Source of the DNA: Microbacterium wangchenii | GTDB taxonomy: Bacteria; Actinomycetota; Actinomycetes; Actinomycetales; Microbacteriaceae | Direction of reading: 5' to 3' | DNA: 64,000 nucleotides | Assembly (NCBI RefSeq): GCF_004564355.1 | Contig: NZ_CP038266.1 | Location: 2,976,001 to 3,040,000 of the forward strand | Part shown: positions 25,513 to 34,438 of the stretch, piece by piece | How the letters are laid out: every line of letters starts with the position of its first letter | How positions within the stretch are numbered: the first letter of the stretch is position 1 | Made by a program: the position numbers and the translations under genes | Notes under the pieces: generated by a model | The model's database searches: none | What the model saw: only the letters and a program-made list of their open reading frames with translations | What the model was told of the DNA's origin: nothing

Positions 25513-28500
25513 CTAGTGTTCTCGCCCCGGGGGCATGACGCCGTCGACCACTGCAGCAGGCACGGCGTACCGACGCGGCGTCCCGAACCGGTGGGCCGTG
25601 ATCGACACGGCCTGCTCGCGCAGGAACGGGAGCATCTCCACCCTGCCCGCGCTGACGGCCGGGCCGGCGTAGACGGCGACCGCCGGTGATCCCTCCGTCG
25701 CCGCGGCGACATCGCCCACCGATCCGCCCAGCAGCCGGATGCGGCCGCCTCCGCGCGCCACGTCCGCCATCCGCCGCGTCCAGGCGGCGGGTCCCTCCGT
25801 GTGCGCCGTGACCCCCAGCCCTTCCAGCCAGGCGCGCACCGCCGGCGCGGGGTCGCTCGCGGTGCTGACGGTGAGGTCCGCGCCGGCGCGCGCGCCGGCG
25901 GCCACCACACGCACGAGCGACCGCCAGGGCGCGTCCTCGATCCGGACGGTCACGGCAACGGGCGCGTAGCGGAGGACGTTCTGCTCCGTCTCGAGCCCGG
26001 AGACGTCGCGGGCGAGGCCGAACTCCTCGCGCCACGCCCGTTCGTCAGTCGTCAGGGCAGCGGCCAGCCATGCCCGATCGTCCTCGGGCACCGCGGCGAG
26101 CGCCGTGGTGGCGAGGGCGTCGAGGCGGCCGACGGCCGACGGCGCCGTATCCGTCCACGTTCCGAAACCGAAGAGGTAGCTCGGACCGCCGGCCTTGGTT
26201 CCGGCCCCCACCGCCGACTTCTTCCAGCCGCCGAAGGGCTGCCGCTGCACGATGGCCCCTGTCGTGCCTCGATTGACGTACGCGTTGCCCGCCTCCACCG
26301 TGCGCAGCCACGTGGCGATCTCCGCCTCGTCCAGCGAGTGCAGCCCCGAGGTCAGCCCGTACTCGATGGCGTTGACGAGCGCGACGGCTTCCTCCAGCGT
26401 CGCGGCGGACATGACTCCCAGCACCGGCCCGAAGTACTCGGTGAGATGGAACTCGCTCCCCGGCTGCACTCCCACGCGGATGCCCGGGGTCCACAGCGCT
26501 CCCTCGTCGTCCAGACGTCGCGGCTGCACGAGCCACCGCTGACCGGGCTCGAGCGTCGTGAGCGCGCGCAGGAGCTTTCCCTCGGCCGGGCCGATGAGCG
26601 GTCCGATGCGGCTGGCGGGCTGCCACGGCATCCCCACCTCCATCGACGTGACGGCATCCACGAGCTGCTGCCGGAACCGGTCGGAAGTCGCGACCGATCC
26701 CACCAGGATCACGAGGGAGGCGGCCGAGCACTTCTGGCCGGCATGGCCGAACGCCGAGAAGGCCACGTCGCGGGCAGCGACGTCCAGATCGGCGCTGGGG
26801 GTGACGATGATGGCGTTCTTGCCGCTGGTCTCGGCCAGGAGGGGCAGATCCGGCCGGAAGGAGCGGAACAGCTCCGCCGTCTCGTACGCGCCGGTGAGCA
26901 CGACGCGCTCCACCGCCGGGTGCGCGATGAGCCGCCGCCCGAGATCGCGGTCTTCCAGCTGCACGTACCGCAACACGTCGCGGGGGACGCCGGCCTCCCA
27001 CAGCGCCTCCACCATGACCGCCCCGGCCCGGCGCGACTGGCGCGCGGGCTTGATGACCACGGCGCTTCCGGCGGCGAGGGCGGCCAAGGTGGAGCCGGCG
27101 GGGATCGCCACGGGGAAGTTCCACGGCGGGGTGACGACCGTCAGCGCCACGGGGGCGAATTGGGCGCCGTCGACCCCGCTCAAGCCGCGACCCTGCTCGG
27201 CGTAGTAGTGCGCGAAGTCGATCGCCTCCGACACCTCCGGGTCGCTCTGCTCGACGACCTTGCCGCATTCGGAGCCCATGACCTCGATGAGGTCCGCTCG
27301 ACGGGCCTCGAGCACGTCGCCGGCGCGGTGCAGGATCTCGGCGCGGCCTTCGGCCCCCAGGGCGCGCCACGCGGCGGATGCGACGGATGCGGCGGTGAGG
27401 AGCTCATCCAGCGCGCCCGCCTCGGTGATGACGTGGCCGGCAGCGGTCTCCTCACCCAGGCGGGAGGCGGCCATCCGGCCGACGATGCCGGCGGCCCACT
27501 CCCGGTTCGCGGCGATCGACGGATCGGAGCCGGGCGCGTTGCGGAATCCGTCACGCGGCGCCGGCTCGGCCGGAGTGCGGCGGTCCTGGACCCGGCGCGG
27601 GGCGGGAACACCGGCGGGCAGATCCTCGAGGGCGGCGAGGAAACGGTCGCGTTCGCGGGCGAACAGGCCCGCGTCGCTGTCGAGGTCGAACACCGCCGAC
27701 ATGAAGTTCTCCCCCGACGCCCCCTCTTCCAGGCGGCGGATGAGGTAGGCGATCGCGACGTCGAACTCCTGGGGGTGCACGACCGGCGTGTACAGCAGGA
27801 TCGAGCCGACCGTGCGCCGCACGACGGCGGCCTGCGCCGTGGCCATCCCCAGCAGCATCTCGACGTCGATGCCGCCGGTCACGCCGCGCCGTTCGGCGAG
27901 CAGCCACGCCAGGGCGATGTCGAAGAGGTTGTGCCCGGCCACCCCGATGCGCACGTGCGCGGTGTGCTCGGGGCGCAGTGCGTAGTCGAGCACCGCTTTG
28001 TACGACGCATCCGTCGCCTGCTTGGTGGGCCAGGTGGCCAGTGGCCAGTCATGCACGTCGGCGTCCACGCGCTCCATGGGGAGGTTCGCGCCCTTGACCA
28101 CGCGCACCTTGATGGGTGCGCCGCCGGCGGCGATGCGCGCCGCCGCCCACTCCTGGAGCCGCATCATCGCGCCCAGGGCGTCGGGCAGGTAGGCCTGCAG
28201 GACGATGCCCGCCTCCAGGCTCTGGAACTCCGGTTCGCCGAGGGTGCGCATGAACACCTCGAGGGTGAGGTCGAGGTCTTTGTACTCCTCCATGTCGAGG
28301 TTGACGAACTTGCCACCCGCGGCGGCGAGCCGGTACAGCGGCCGCAGGGCGTCGACGGCGTCGGTCACGGCATCCTCGAAGGCCCACGGCGTGTGCGGCG
28401 CCACCGTGGACGACACCTTGATCGAGACGTAGTCCACGTCGTCCCGGGCGAGCAGGCGGCGCGTGCCCTCCAGCCGGCGCGCGGCCTCGCGCTTGCCCAG

Positions 28501-28977
28501 GATGGCCTCCCCGAGGAGGTTCACGTTCAACCGGATGCCGCTGTCCGCTCCACCGCGGATCCGCGCGATCGAGCGTCCCAGGCGGCGGTCGGTGGCATCC
28601 ACGATGAGGTGACGGACCATCGCGCGCAGCGCACGGCGGGCGATGGGCACGACCACCGCCGGCAGCACCGGCGCGGCGAGCGCCCCCGCACGGATCGCGG
28701 CCCTGAGGTACCACGGCAGGAAGGCGGGGACGAGGGGTTTCAGCGCGGCGAGGTTCCGGGCGGCCACGCGCAGATCCTCCGGACGGACGACGCCGTCGAC
28801 GAAGCCGACGGTGAAGTCCAGCCCGCGCGGGTCGCGCAGCACCCCGGCCAGGCGCTGGGCGGAGACGTCGGCGGGCTGATCCCGCGCCGCCTCCAGCCAT
28901 TCGCGCACGAGGGCGATGGCCTCGTCGGCGAGATCGGCCGGCGCGACGGCGTGGGGCGGGGAATCGGTGAGCGTCAT
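25513..28977 (-). CDS. putA: Bifunctional proline dehydrogenase / L-glutamate gamma-semialdehyde dehydrogenase
   Basis: A 1154-residue PutA-type enzyme that oxidises proline to glutamate in two coupled steps. The proline dehydrogenase domain fills about residues 85-450 (FAD; LNVNLLGEAILGKREA, DVDYVSIKVSS, GGIDVEMLLGMA). The aldehyde dehydrogenase domain spans about 500-960, with ETSGKNAIIVTP near residue 715 and the catalytic Cys in GHAGQKCSAASL near 747. A shorter C-terminal domain follows. It lacks the N-terminal ribbon-helix-helix DNA-binding domain of E. coli PutA, so regulation must come from elsewhere, most likely the divergent LysR gene. The ATG has AGGAGG six bases upstream. Confidence 0.95.
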   Translation of the reverse strand: MTLTDSPPHAVAPADLADEAIALVREWLEAARDQPADVSAQRLAGVLRDPRGLDFTVGFVDGVVRPEDLRVAARNLAALKPLVPAFLPWYLRAAIRAGALAAPVLPAVVVPIARRALRAMVRHLIVDATDRRLGRSIARIRGGADSGIRLNVNLLGEAILGKREAARRLEGTRRLLARDDVDYVSIKVSSTVAPHTPWAFEDAVTDAVDALRPLYRLAAAGGKFVNLDMEEYKDLDLTLEVFMRTLGEPEFQSLEAGIVLQAYLPDALGAMMRLQEWAAARIAAGGAPIKVRVVKGANLPMERVDADVHDWPLATWPTKQATDASYKAVLDYALRPEHTAHVRIGVAGHNLFDIALAWLLAERRGVTGGIDVEMLLGMATAQAAVVRRTVGSILLYTPVVHPQEFDVAIAYLIRRLEEGASGENFMSAVFDLDSDAGLFARERDRFLAALEDLPAGVPAPRRVQDRRTPAEPAPRDGFRNAPGSDPSIAANREWAAGIVGRMAASRLGEETAAGHVITEAGALDELLTAASVASAAWRALGAEGRAEILHRAGDVLEARRADLIEVMGSECGKVVEQSDPEVSEAIDFAHYYAEQGRGLSGVDGAQFAPVALTVVTPPWNFPVAIPAGSTLAALAAGSAVVIKPARQSRRAGAVMVEALWEAGVPRDVLRYVQLEDRDLGRRLIAHPAVERVVLTGAYETAELFRSFRPDLPLLAETSGKNAIIVTPSADLDVAARDVAFSAFGHAGQKCSAASLVILVGSVATSDRFRQQLVDAVTSMEVGMPWQPASRIGPLIGPAEGKLLRALTTLEPGQRWLVQPRRLDDEGALWTPGIRVGVQPGSEFHLTEYFGPVLGVMSAATLEEAVALVNAIEYGLTSGLHSLDEAEIATWLRTVEAGNAYVNRGTTGAIVQRQPFGGWKKSAVGAGTKAGGPSYLFGFGTWTDTAPSAVGRLDALATTALAAVPEDDRAWLAAALTTDERAWREEFGLARDVSGLETEQNVLRYAPVAVTVRIEDAPWRSLVRVVAAGARAGADLTVSTASDPAPAVRAWLEGLGVTAHTEGPAAWTRRMADVARGGGRIRLLGGSVGDVAAATEGSPAVAVYAGPAVSAGRVEMLPFLREQAVSITAHRFGTPRRYAVPAAVVDGVMPPGREH

Positions 28978-29043
28978 GGCGTGCCTCCTGGGGATGAGCC
29001 CAGTCTCACCGCCCAGACCCTTCGAGAAAAGCGATGGATTACG

Positions 29044-29068
29044 ATCAGTACCATTCGGCTCAACTGAT
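29044..29068. promoter_or_regulatory. LysR-type operator candidate between putA and its regulator
   Basis: Perfect arms ATCAGT (29044-29049) and ACTGAT (29063-29068) with a 13-base spacer, containing the LysR core form T-N11-A. It lies 67 bases ahead of putA and just before the regulator's start, so it could serve activation of putA and autorepression. Confidence 0.55.
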
Positions 29069-29079
29069 GGGTGCTCGGA

Positions 29080-29988
29080 ATGTTCGACCTACGGCGACTA
29101 CGCCTGCTGTACGAGCTGTCGGTGCGGGGCACGCTCGCCGCTGTGGCCGAGGCCCTCGCGTACAGCCCGTCGACGATCTCGCAGCAGCTCGCGCAGCTGG
29201 AGCGCGACGCGGGCGTGCCGCTCCTCGAGCCCGACGGGCGCCGCGTACGGCTCACGGCCCAGGGTGAAGCGCTGGCCGCGCACGCCGCCATCATGCTGGA
29301 CGCGGACGAGCAGGCACGGGCAGAGCTCGAGCGCCTGCAGCCCTCGCACGCGCCCGTCCGCGTGGCGGCGATGCAGTCCGCCGTGCACGGTCTCATCCCG
29401 GCGGCCGTGCGCTCCCTCGCCGAGAGCGAACCCGAGCTGCGCGTCGAGGTCATGGAGCTCGCGCCCGAGGAGGGCCTGTTCGAGCTGTCGGCCCGGGGCT
29501 TCGATCTCGTCGTGGCCGAGCAGTACCCCGGCCACACCCGCGAGCACCGCGCCGGCATCGAGCACACGCTGCTGGGGCGCGACGCGATCCGCCTCGCCGT
29601 CTCACCGGACGAGCCGACGACCGATCTGGCCGCGCTCGCCGATCGCGCGTGGGTGATGGAGCCGCGTGGCACGGCGGCCCGGCAGTGGTCGACGCAGCAG
29701 TGCCGGGCCGCCGGCTTCGAGCCCGACGTGCGGTTCGAGCTCGCCGACCTCACCGCGCACGCCCGCCTGGTCGCGGCGGGCGCGGCCGTGGGGATGATCC
29801 CCGACCTCGTCTTCACCGGCGCCACTCCCCCGGTGCGCCTGGTCGACCTTCCCGGCACGCCCCGACGCGACGTCTTCACCGCCGTGCGCCGCGGATCCCG
29901 GGGGCGTCCTGGCATCCGCGCGGTCCGGGACGCGCTGCAGCAGGCCTTCGACGCATCCGCCGACGGGGATACGGAAAAAGCCCCCTGA
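29080..29988 (+). CDS. LysR-family regulator, probable putA regulator
   Basis: A 302-residue LysR-type factor. The N-terminal helix-turn-helix (FDLRRLRLLYELSVRGTLAA, then SPSTISQQLAQLERDAG) is followed by a ligand-binding domain (about residues 90-295). I prefer the ATG at 29080 (MFDLRRL) over the GTG at 29071 because family members start this way. It is divergent from putA with a perfect palindrome in the gap, so proline or a derivative is the likely co-inducer (inference). Its stop codon lies in the loop of a terminator hairpin. Confidence 0.88.
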   Translation: MFDLRRLRLLYELSVRGTLAAVAEALAYSPSTISQQLAQLERDAGVPLLEPDGRRVRLTAQGEALAAHAAIMLDADEQARAELERLQPSHAPVRVAAMQSAVHGLIPAAVRSLAESEPELRVEVMELAPEEGLFELSARGFDLVVAEQYPGHTREHRAGIEHTLLGRDAIRLAVSPDEPTTDLAALADRAWVMEPRGTAARQWSTQQCRAAGFEPDVRFELADLTAHARLVAAGAAVGMIPDLVFTGATPPVRLVDLPGTPRRDVFTAVRRGSRGRPGIRAVRDALQQAFDASADGDTEKAP

Positions 29989-29996
29989 GGGGCTTT
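29977..29996. terminator. Bidirectional terminator overlapping the lysR stop codon
   Basis: AAAGCCCC (29977-29984) pairs with GGGGCTTT (29989-29996) around a CTGA loop that holds the TGA stop of the LysR gene. On the minus strand the stem is followed by a run of five T, ending tRNA-Tyr; on the plus strand TTTCCTTT follows, ending lysR. Confidence 0.85.
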
Positions 29997-30003
29997 CCTT
30001 TGG

Positions 30004-30085
30004 TGGCGAGTGAGGGATTCGAACCCCCGAATGCTGAGCAGTCTGATTTACAGTCAGATCCCTTTGGCCGCTTGGGTAACTCGCC
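30004..30085 (-). tRNA. tRNA-Tyr (anticodon GTA)
   Basis: An 82-base class II tRNA: acceptor GGCGAGT/ACTCGCC, anticodon stem TCTGA/TCAGA with loop CTGTAAA, a 13-base variable arm (CTGCTCAGCATTC), T arm GGGGG TTCGAAT CCCTC, discriminator A. CCA follows directly in the DNA (30003-30001), unlike the two tRNAs at 13.7 kb. TAATAT at 30140-30135 on the minus strand is a possible -10 box. Confidence 0.95.
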
Positions 30086-30179
30086 AGGTGCGCACCCGCC
30101 CGGCTTGTGCAGTCGACCGGAGGCGCGATCCCCCATATTACCTCCCCGCGACCGGCGCACCGAATCAGCAGGTCCGCCA

Positions 30180-30259
30180 GCCGAAATCAGGCGAATCGCC
30201 CGAATCAGGACGGATGCAGCGCAAAGCATCCTGATTCGGGCGTTTCTCCTGATTTCGGC
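30180..30259. repeat. Long imperfect inverted repeat upstream of tRNA-Tyr
   Basis: Outer arms GCCGAAATCAGG (30180-30191) and CCTGATTTCGGC (30248-30259), then five unmatched bases on each side, then inner arms CGCCCGAATCAGGA and TCCTGATTCGGGCG (right copy 30229-30242), with a short centre. It could form an 80-base hairpin or cruciform. It resembles a REP-type element but is unlike the one at 7317. Confidence 0.6.
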
Positions 30260-30296
30260 GACCGCAGGCGCCGCAGGCGGCGGCGGCGGACGGGCG

Positions 30297-31214
30297 TCAG
30301 GTGCCGATGCGGTCCATGTCGCGGCCCTCGAGCGCGCGGGGAACGCGCAGCAGCGCGCCCTCGAACCGGCACGTGGCCGCTGCGACATCCATGGCCCGCT
30401 CGAGCACGGCACCCCACTCGTCCGCGTCGGCGGGCATGCCGTCCTGCAGCAGCGCGACGGTGGCGGCCAGCACGGCGTCGCCGGCGCCCATCGTGTCGAC
30501 GATGCGCCCCGGCATGGCGGAGATCGGACGCGACACCGTGTCGGCCCCGGCGTCGATCGCGGCACCGCCGGCGCCGTACGTGGCCAGCACGGCGCCCACC
30601 CCGAGGTCGGCGATGCGGGGACGCAGGAGATCCAGCGATTCCCCGTACAGCAGCGTCGCGTCGTCCTCGCCGATCTTCACCAGCACGGCGCCGGTGCTGA
30701 CCCGCTCGAATCCGCGCACGAACTCCTCCCGGTCGTGCAGCATGCCCTCGCGCGGGTTCGGGTCGACCGCGAGGGCCGCGGATGCCGAATCCAGCGCATC
30801 GGCGAACTCGTCGGTCTGCGCCCGGTCGTCGAAGGGGAAGCAGCTGACGACGACCATCGCCGCATCCGCGAAGGCGGCGCGCTCGGCGTCGCCGAAGCGG
30901 ATGCGGCGCTTCTGCGCGGCTTCGTTGAAGACGTATTCCGGCTCACCCGAGGGCGACCGCGTGCTCACGGCGCGCGACGTCCCGAACGGCGACGGCGTCG
31001 CCAGCAGCTCGACGCCGTAATCCTCGAGGTACGTGCGGATCCGGCCGCCGGGTTCGTCCTCGCCGACCATCGCGACGAGCGTCGTGGGAACGCCCAGGCG
31101 TGACAGCCCCACGGCCACGTTGAGCGCGGCACCGCCGACGAACTCCCGAACGCCGGTGTCGTCGCGCAGCTCGTCGATGAGGGCATCACCGACCACGACC
31201 ACCCGGCCGCTCAT
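30297..31214 (-). CDS. PfkB-family carbohydrate kinase
   Basis: A 305-residue sugar kinase of the ribokinase/PfkB family. The N-terminal VVVGDALIDEL and GGAALNVAVGLSRLG are the first family signature, and the C-terminal VDTMGAGDAVLAATVALL contains the catalytic Asp and anion hole (second signature). It lacks features that separate fructokinase, ribokinase or other subtypes, so the sugar is not assigned. The start ATG overlaps the stop of the FBP-domain gene (ATGA), so both are cotranscribed. The maltose-type importer lies upstream in the same direction but a hairpin stands between. Confidence 0.9.
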   Translation of the reverse strand: MSGRVVVVGDALIDELRDDTGVREFVGGAALNVAVGLSRLGVPTTLVAMVGEDEPGGRIRTYLEDYGVELLATPSPFGTSRAVSTRSPSGEPEYVFNEAAQKRRIRFGDAERAAFADAAMVVVSCFPFDDRAQTDEFADALDSASAALAVDPNPREGMLHDREEFVRGFERVSTGAVLVKIGEDDATLLYGESLDLLRPRIADLGVGAVLATYGAGGAAIDAGADTVSRPISAMPGRIVDTMGAGDAVLAATVALLQDGMPADADEWGAVLERAMDVAAATCRFEGALLRVPRALEGRDMDRIGT

Positions 31215-31705
31215 GCGTGCGCGCTTTCGAGCACGCGCTCCACGAACGCCTCGGTGCGCCGGCGCGTGCCGTCGATCTTCAGGTCCACGCTGGCGCGCAC
31301 CTCGTTCGGCGCGAGCGGCATCGCCAGTCGCACCGTCTCGTGGCACGACAGGTCGGCGCACATGTACGTGCCGACGCTGTCGCCCGCCTCGCCGGCGTGA
31401 CCGGCCTTGCGCGCGGTGAAGAGGGCGACCTGGTCACCGGGCTGCATCGTGTGGCACAGGTTGCACAGGGCCGAGCGCGCATGGGAGGTGCCCTCCGCCG
31501 CACGCAGGACGACTCCCAGCGGCCGGCCGTCGCGCTCGGTCACGAGGTATCCCCGGCCGCGCGTGCGGGGGTCCCGCCACGCGAGGAAGTCCAAGTGGTC
31601 CCAATCGGTCAGCAGGAAATCATCGGGCATCGCGACGATCCGTCGGTCCTCGCCGGCGGCGTTGACGAACGACTCGCGCACTTCTTCCTCGGTCAGAGGA
31701 CGCAT
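31211..31705 (-). CDS. FBP-type treble-clef zinc-finger protein (FusB-like C-terminal domain)
   Basis: A 164-residue protein with the FBP_C architecture: N-terminal helical/strand part (LTEEEVRESFVNAAGED; LDFLAWRDP) and a zinc finger with Cys81-x2-Cys84 (CNLC) and Cys116-x4-Cys121 (CADLSC), linked by LFTARKAGHAGEAGDSVGTY. The related C-terminal domain of staphylococcal FusB binds EF-G and releases it from fusidic-acid-stalled ribosomes; actinobacterial members are widespread and their role is unproven. Coupled to the PfkB kinase by a four-base overlap, which is functionally unexplained. Confidence 0.85.
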   Translation of the reverse strand: MRPLTEEEVRESFVNAAGEDRRIVAMPDDFLLTDWDHLDFLAWRDPRTRGRGYLVTERDGRPLGVVLRAAEGTSHARSALCNLCHTMQPGDQVALFTARKAGHAGEAGDSVGTYMCADLSCHETVRLAMPLAPNEVRASVDLKIDGTRRRTEAFVERVLESAHA

Positions 31706-31750
31706 GGCATCACCTCGGCGACCAGTCTACGAAGTCGGATCCGACGCCGG

Positions 31751-31793
31751 GCCCGCCGGCTCGTCGCCGCCGATGCGTGCGAGCCGGGCGGGC
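31751..31793 (-). terminator. Hairpin at the end of the maltose-type operon
   Basis: Arms GCCCGCCGGCTCG (31751-31763) and CGAGCCGGGCGGGC (31780-31793) pair with one bulged base. The upstream arm overlaps the stop of the last permease gene. Without a T-run, but placed to end or attenuate the malEFG transcript before the FBP/kinase pair. Confidence 0.5.
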
Positions 31794-32770
31794 TACTTGA
31801 CGCTGCCGGCCGTGAGCCCTCCGACGATGTACCGCTGCAACGCCAGGAACAGCGCCATGGGCAGGATCGCCGCCAAGACCGCGCCGGCGGCGAAGAGGCT
31901 CCAGTTCGCCGCCGTCTCTTCCGACACCATCCGGTACAGCCCGACCGCCAGGGTCTGCTTGTCGGTGTCGACGAGCACGACGGAGGCGATCACGAAGTCG
32001 TTGAGGGTGGCGATGAATGACAGCAGCCCGACGACGGCGAGGATCGGCGCCACCAGGCGCAGGATGATCGTGAAGAAGATGCGGGCGTGCCCCGCGCCGT
32101 CGATCTTCGCGGCCTCGTCGATGGACATCGGCACGGTGTTGAAGAACCCGTACATGAGGTACGTGTTCACCCCGAGCGCCCCACCGAGGTAGACCATGAT
32201 GAGGCCGATCTGCGTGTTCAGACCGATCGCGGGGAAGATGTCGGCGATCGTCGACATGAGCAGGAAGATCGCGACGAAGGCCAGCAGCTGCGGGAACATC
32301 TGCACCAGCAGCAGGCTGAGCAATCCGATGCGACGCCCGGCGAACCGCATCCGCGAGAACGAATACGCCGCCAGCGCGCCGAGGAACACGGTGCCGATCG
32401 CGGTGGCGAGCCCGATCACCATCGAGTTCACGAACCAGGCCGCGAACGGCTGGGTCGGGTTCTCGAACAGCCGCGTGAAGCTCTCCACACTGAACGTGCG
32501 GAACAGCCCGTTCGCCGTCAGCAGGGTCCCACCCGGGTTCAGCGCCGCGGACAGGACGTACAGGAGGGGGAAGGAGCAGAACACCAGCATCACGATGCCG
32601 ATGAGGTGACGCCATCCGGTCTGCCGGAACCACACGCCGAAGGGACGTCGCGGCGCGCGCGCGCCTCGCCGGCCGGAGTCGTCGGCGCGCCCCGCCGCGG
32701 CGTCTTCGCCCAGAGCGCGGGCGACCTCCGGCCCGGTGCCCCCGGTCAACGGGGTCGAATTCAGCGCCAT
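31793..32770 (-). CDS. Maltose-type ABC transporter permease (MalG-like)
   Basis: A 325-residue inner-membrane protein with six helices after a 50-residue basic cytoplasmic N-terminus. The EAA loop that docks the ATPase reads SIDEAAKIDGAGHARIFF, and the C-terminal QRYIVGGLTAGSVK is the characteristic MalG ending. It pairs with the MalF-like subunit, one base away. No ATPase gene is in this locus; a shared MsiK-type ATPase is expected elsewhere. Confidence 0.92.
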   Translation of the reverse strand: MALNSTPLTGGTGPEVARALGEDAAAGRADDSGRRGARAPRRPFGVWFRQTGWRHLIGIVMLVFCSFPLLYVLSAALNPGGTLLTANGLFRTFSVESFTRLFENPTQPFAAWFVNSMVIGLATAIGTVFLGALAAYSFSRMRFAGRRIGLLSLLLVQMFPQLLAFVAIFLLMSTIADIFPAIGLNTQIGLIMVYLGGALGVNTYLMYGFFNTVPMSIDEAAKIDGAGHARIFFTIILRLVAPILAVVGLLSFIATLNDFVIASVVLVDTDKQTLAVGLYRMVSEETAANWSLFAAGAVLAAILPMALFLALQRYIVGGLTAGSVK

Positions 32771-32771
32771 G

Positions 32772-34400
32772 TCAGTTCAGCTCCTCGAGGGCCTTGGTCT
32801 GGCGGAACGAGATGTAGGAGATGACCCCCACCAGGACGAAGATGATGATCGAGAACGCGCTGGCGAGCCCGAAGTCGCGCAGCTGCCCCACGAAGGCGAC
32901 CTTGTAGACCATCGAGATCAGGATGTCGGTGGCGCCGGCGTTGATCGAGGCGTCGGCGAATCGGGGGCCGCCGCCGGTGAGCATGTAGATCAGGTTGAAG
33001 TTGTTGAAGTTGAACGCGAAGGACGAGATCAGCAGCGGGGCGACCGATACCAGCAGCAGCGGGAATTTGATGTACCGGAAGATCTGCCACACGCTCGCCC
33101 CGTCGACCTTGCCGGCCTCGGTGACGTCGTCGGGAATGGACTGCAGCGCGCCGGTGGTCACCAGGAACATGTAGGGGAAGCCCAGCCACAGGTTCACGAT
33201 CAGGATCGCGATCTTGGCCAGCAACGGATCCTGCAGCCACGGGATGGAGGCACCGCCGAAGATCACCTGGTTGATGAAGCCGAAGTCCTGGTTGAACAGT
33301 CCCGCCCACACCAGCGCCGACAGGAACGCCGGGAACGCGTACGGCAGGATCATGATGACGCGGTAGTACTTGCGACTCTTCATCCGCGGATCGTTGAAGA
33401 CGATCGCCAGGAACAGCCCCAGCACGAACGTCGTCGCCACCGAGAGGAAGGCGAACACGAAGGTCCAGATGGCCACGGCGATGAATGGGCCGCGGATGGA
33501 TTCCTCCGTGAAGGCGCGGACGAAGTTGTCCACACCGACGGTCACGACCCACCCGGGAAGGAGCTCGGTGCCGTCATCGGCGGTGAAGGCACCCGTGCCG
33601 ACGTCGTGGTACACCGTGCCCGTGCGCGTGTCGGTCATCGTGTCGGCGTCGGGGTCCCACTGCAGGCTCGACGTGAACAGGTACGCGCTCGAGCCGTCGG
33701 TCGTGCGGAGGTAGCCGTCGTTGGGGTCTTCGGACACCGGCACCGCGATGGCGCCGATCTCCTTCTGGTTGGCGATCACCTCGGCGAACTGGAGGGTGGT
33801 GTACCCCTGGGCTTCGACGGCCTTGCCGCCGCTGAACTCGGCGTCGACCGGCTCGAGGGGGGCGTCGCTGTTGCCCACCTCGGCGTCGCCGGTCTCGGGG
33901 TCGGTCACCAGCAGCGAGAACACGCCGTTCTGCTCGACCACCGTGATGGGGTACGTCGCGGAGTCCTCCAGCCGCGACTGCGACTGCAGCAGGAGCGCGT
34001 TCACCGCGTCGTCCTTGCTGGAGTTGTGGCCGGACCCGTAGTTGGTGAAGGCGATGTACACCGTGTACCCGATCACGAAGATCTGGAACACGAGCAGGAA
34101 GATGAGTCCGGGCGTGAGGTACTTGGCGGGAAGCAGTCCCGGCGTGAGATAGACGACGTTGACGGCGACCGTCACGACCGCCACGATGCCCGCGATGACC
34201 CACTGATCGGATGCGGCGAGCACCATCGTGGCGTAGACGGCGGCGGCGTCGATGATCGCCAGCGCGGCGATCTTGACCAGCCACACCTTCCACCCCGCCG
34301 ACGCCGCTTCGGCGTAGCGCTCCGCGCGGCGGCGGCGCTTGTCGGCGGCCGGGTCCCGGCGCTCGGTGGGCTGATCGGTCTCGACCGGGGTGAGGGTCAT
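32772..34400 (-). CDS. Maltose-type ABC transporter permease (MalF-like)
   Basis: A 542-residue permease. As in MalF, a large extracytoplasmic loop (about residues 120-285) is inserted after the first helices, and the core permease with the EAA loop (DDVTEAGKVDGASVWQIF) fills the C-terminal half. The extended loop in E. coli MalF contacts the binding protein. The start chosen is the ATG at 34400; an upstream in-frame extension lacks support. It lies downstream of malE behind an intergenic hairpin, and one base before malG. Confidence 0.92.
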   Translation of the reverse strand: MTLTPVETDQPTERRDPAADKRRRRAERYAEAASAGWKVWLVKIAALAIIDAAAVYATMVLAASDQWVIAGIVAVVTVAVNVVYLTPGLLPAKYLTPGLIFLLVFQIFVIGYTVYIAFTNYGSGHNSSKDDAVNALLLQSQSRLEDSATYPITVVEQNGVFSLLVTDPETGDAEVGNSDAPLEPVDAEFSGGKAVEAQGYTTLQFAEVIANQKEIGAIAVPVSEDPNDGYLRTTDGSSAYLFTSSLQWDPDADTMTDTRTGTVYHDVGTGAFTADDGTELLPGWVVTVGVDNFVRAFTEESIRGPFIAVAIWTFVFAFLSVATTFVLGLFLAIVFNDPRMKSRKYYRVIMILPYAFPAFLSALVWAGLFNQDFGFINQVIFGGASIPWLQDPLLAKIAILIVNLWLGFPYMFLVTTGALQSIPDDVTEAGKVDGASVWQIFRYIKFPLLLVSVAPLLISSFAFNFNNFNLIYMLTGGGPRFADASINAGATDILISMVYKVAFVGQLRDFGLASAFSIIIFVLVGVISYISFRQTKALEELN

Positions 34401-34438
34401 CCTCGGGGCCTTCTTCTTCGTCGGATCGTGTGGGGTGA

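Noticed and set aside
25801..29067. Open frame of more than 1000 codons on the plus strand opposite putA
   Set aside because: It is a GC-driven shadow: Arg/Gly/His-rich, no domain pattern, and entirely antisense to the strongly supported putA.
30180..30259. Attachment site or integrated element at tRNA-Tyr
   Set aside because: No integrase, phage genes or duplicated tRNA end is seen near; the palindrome lies upstream of the tRNA, not at its 3' end.
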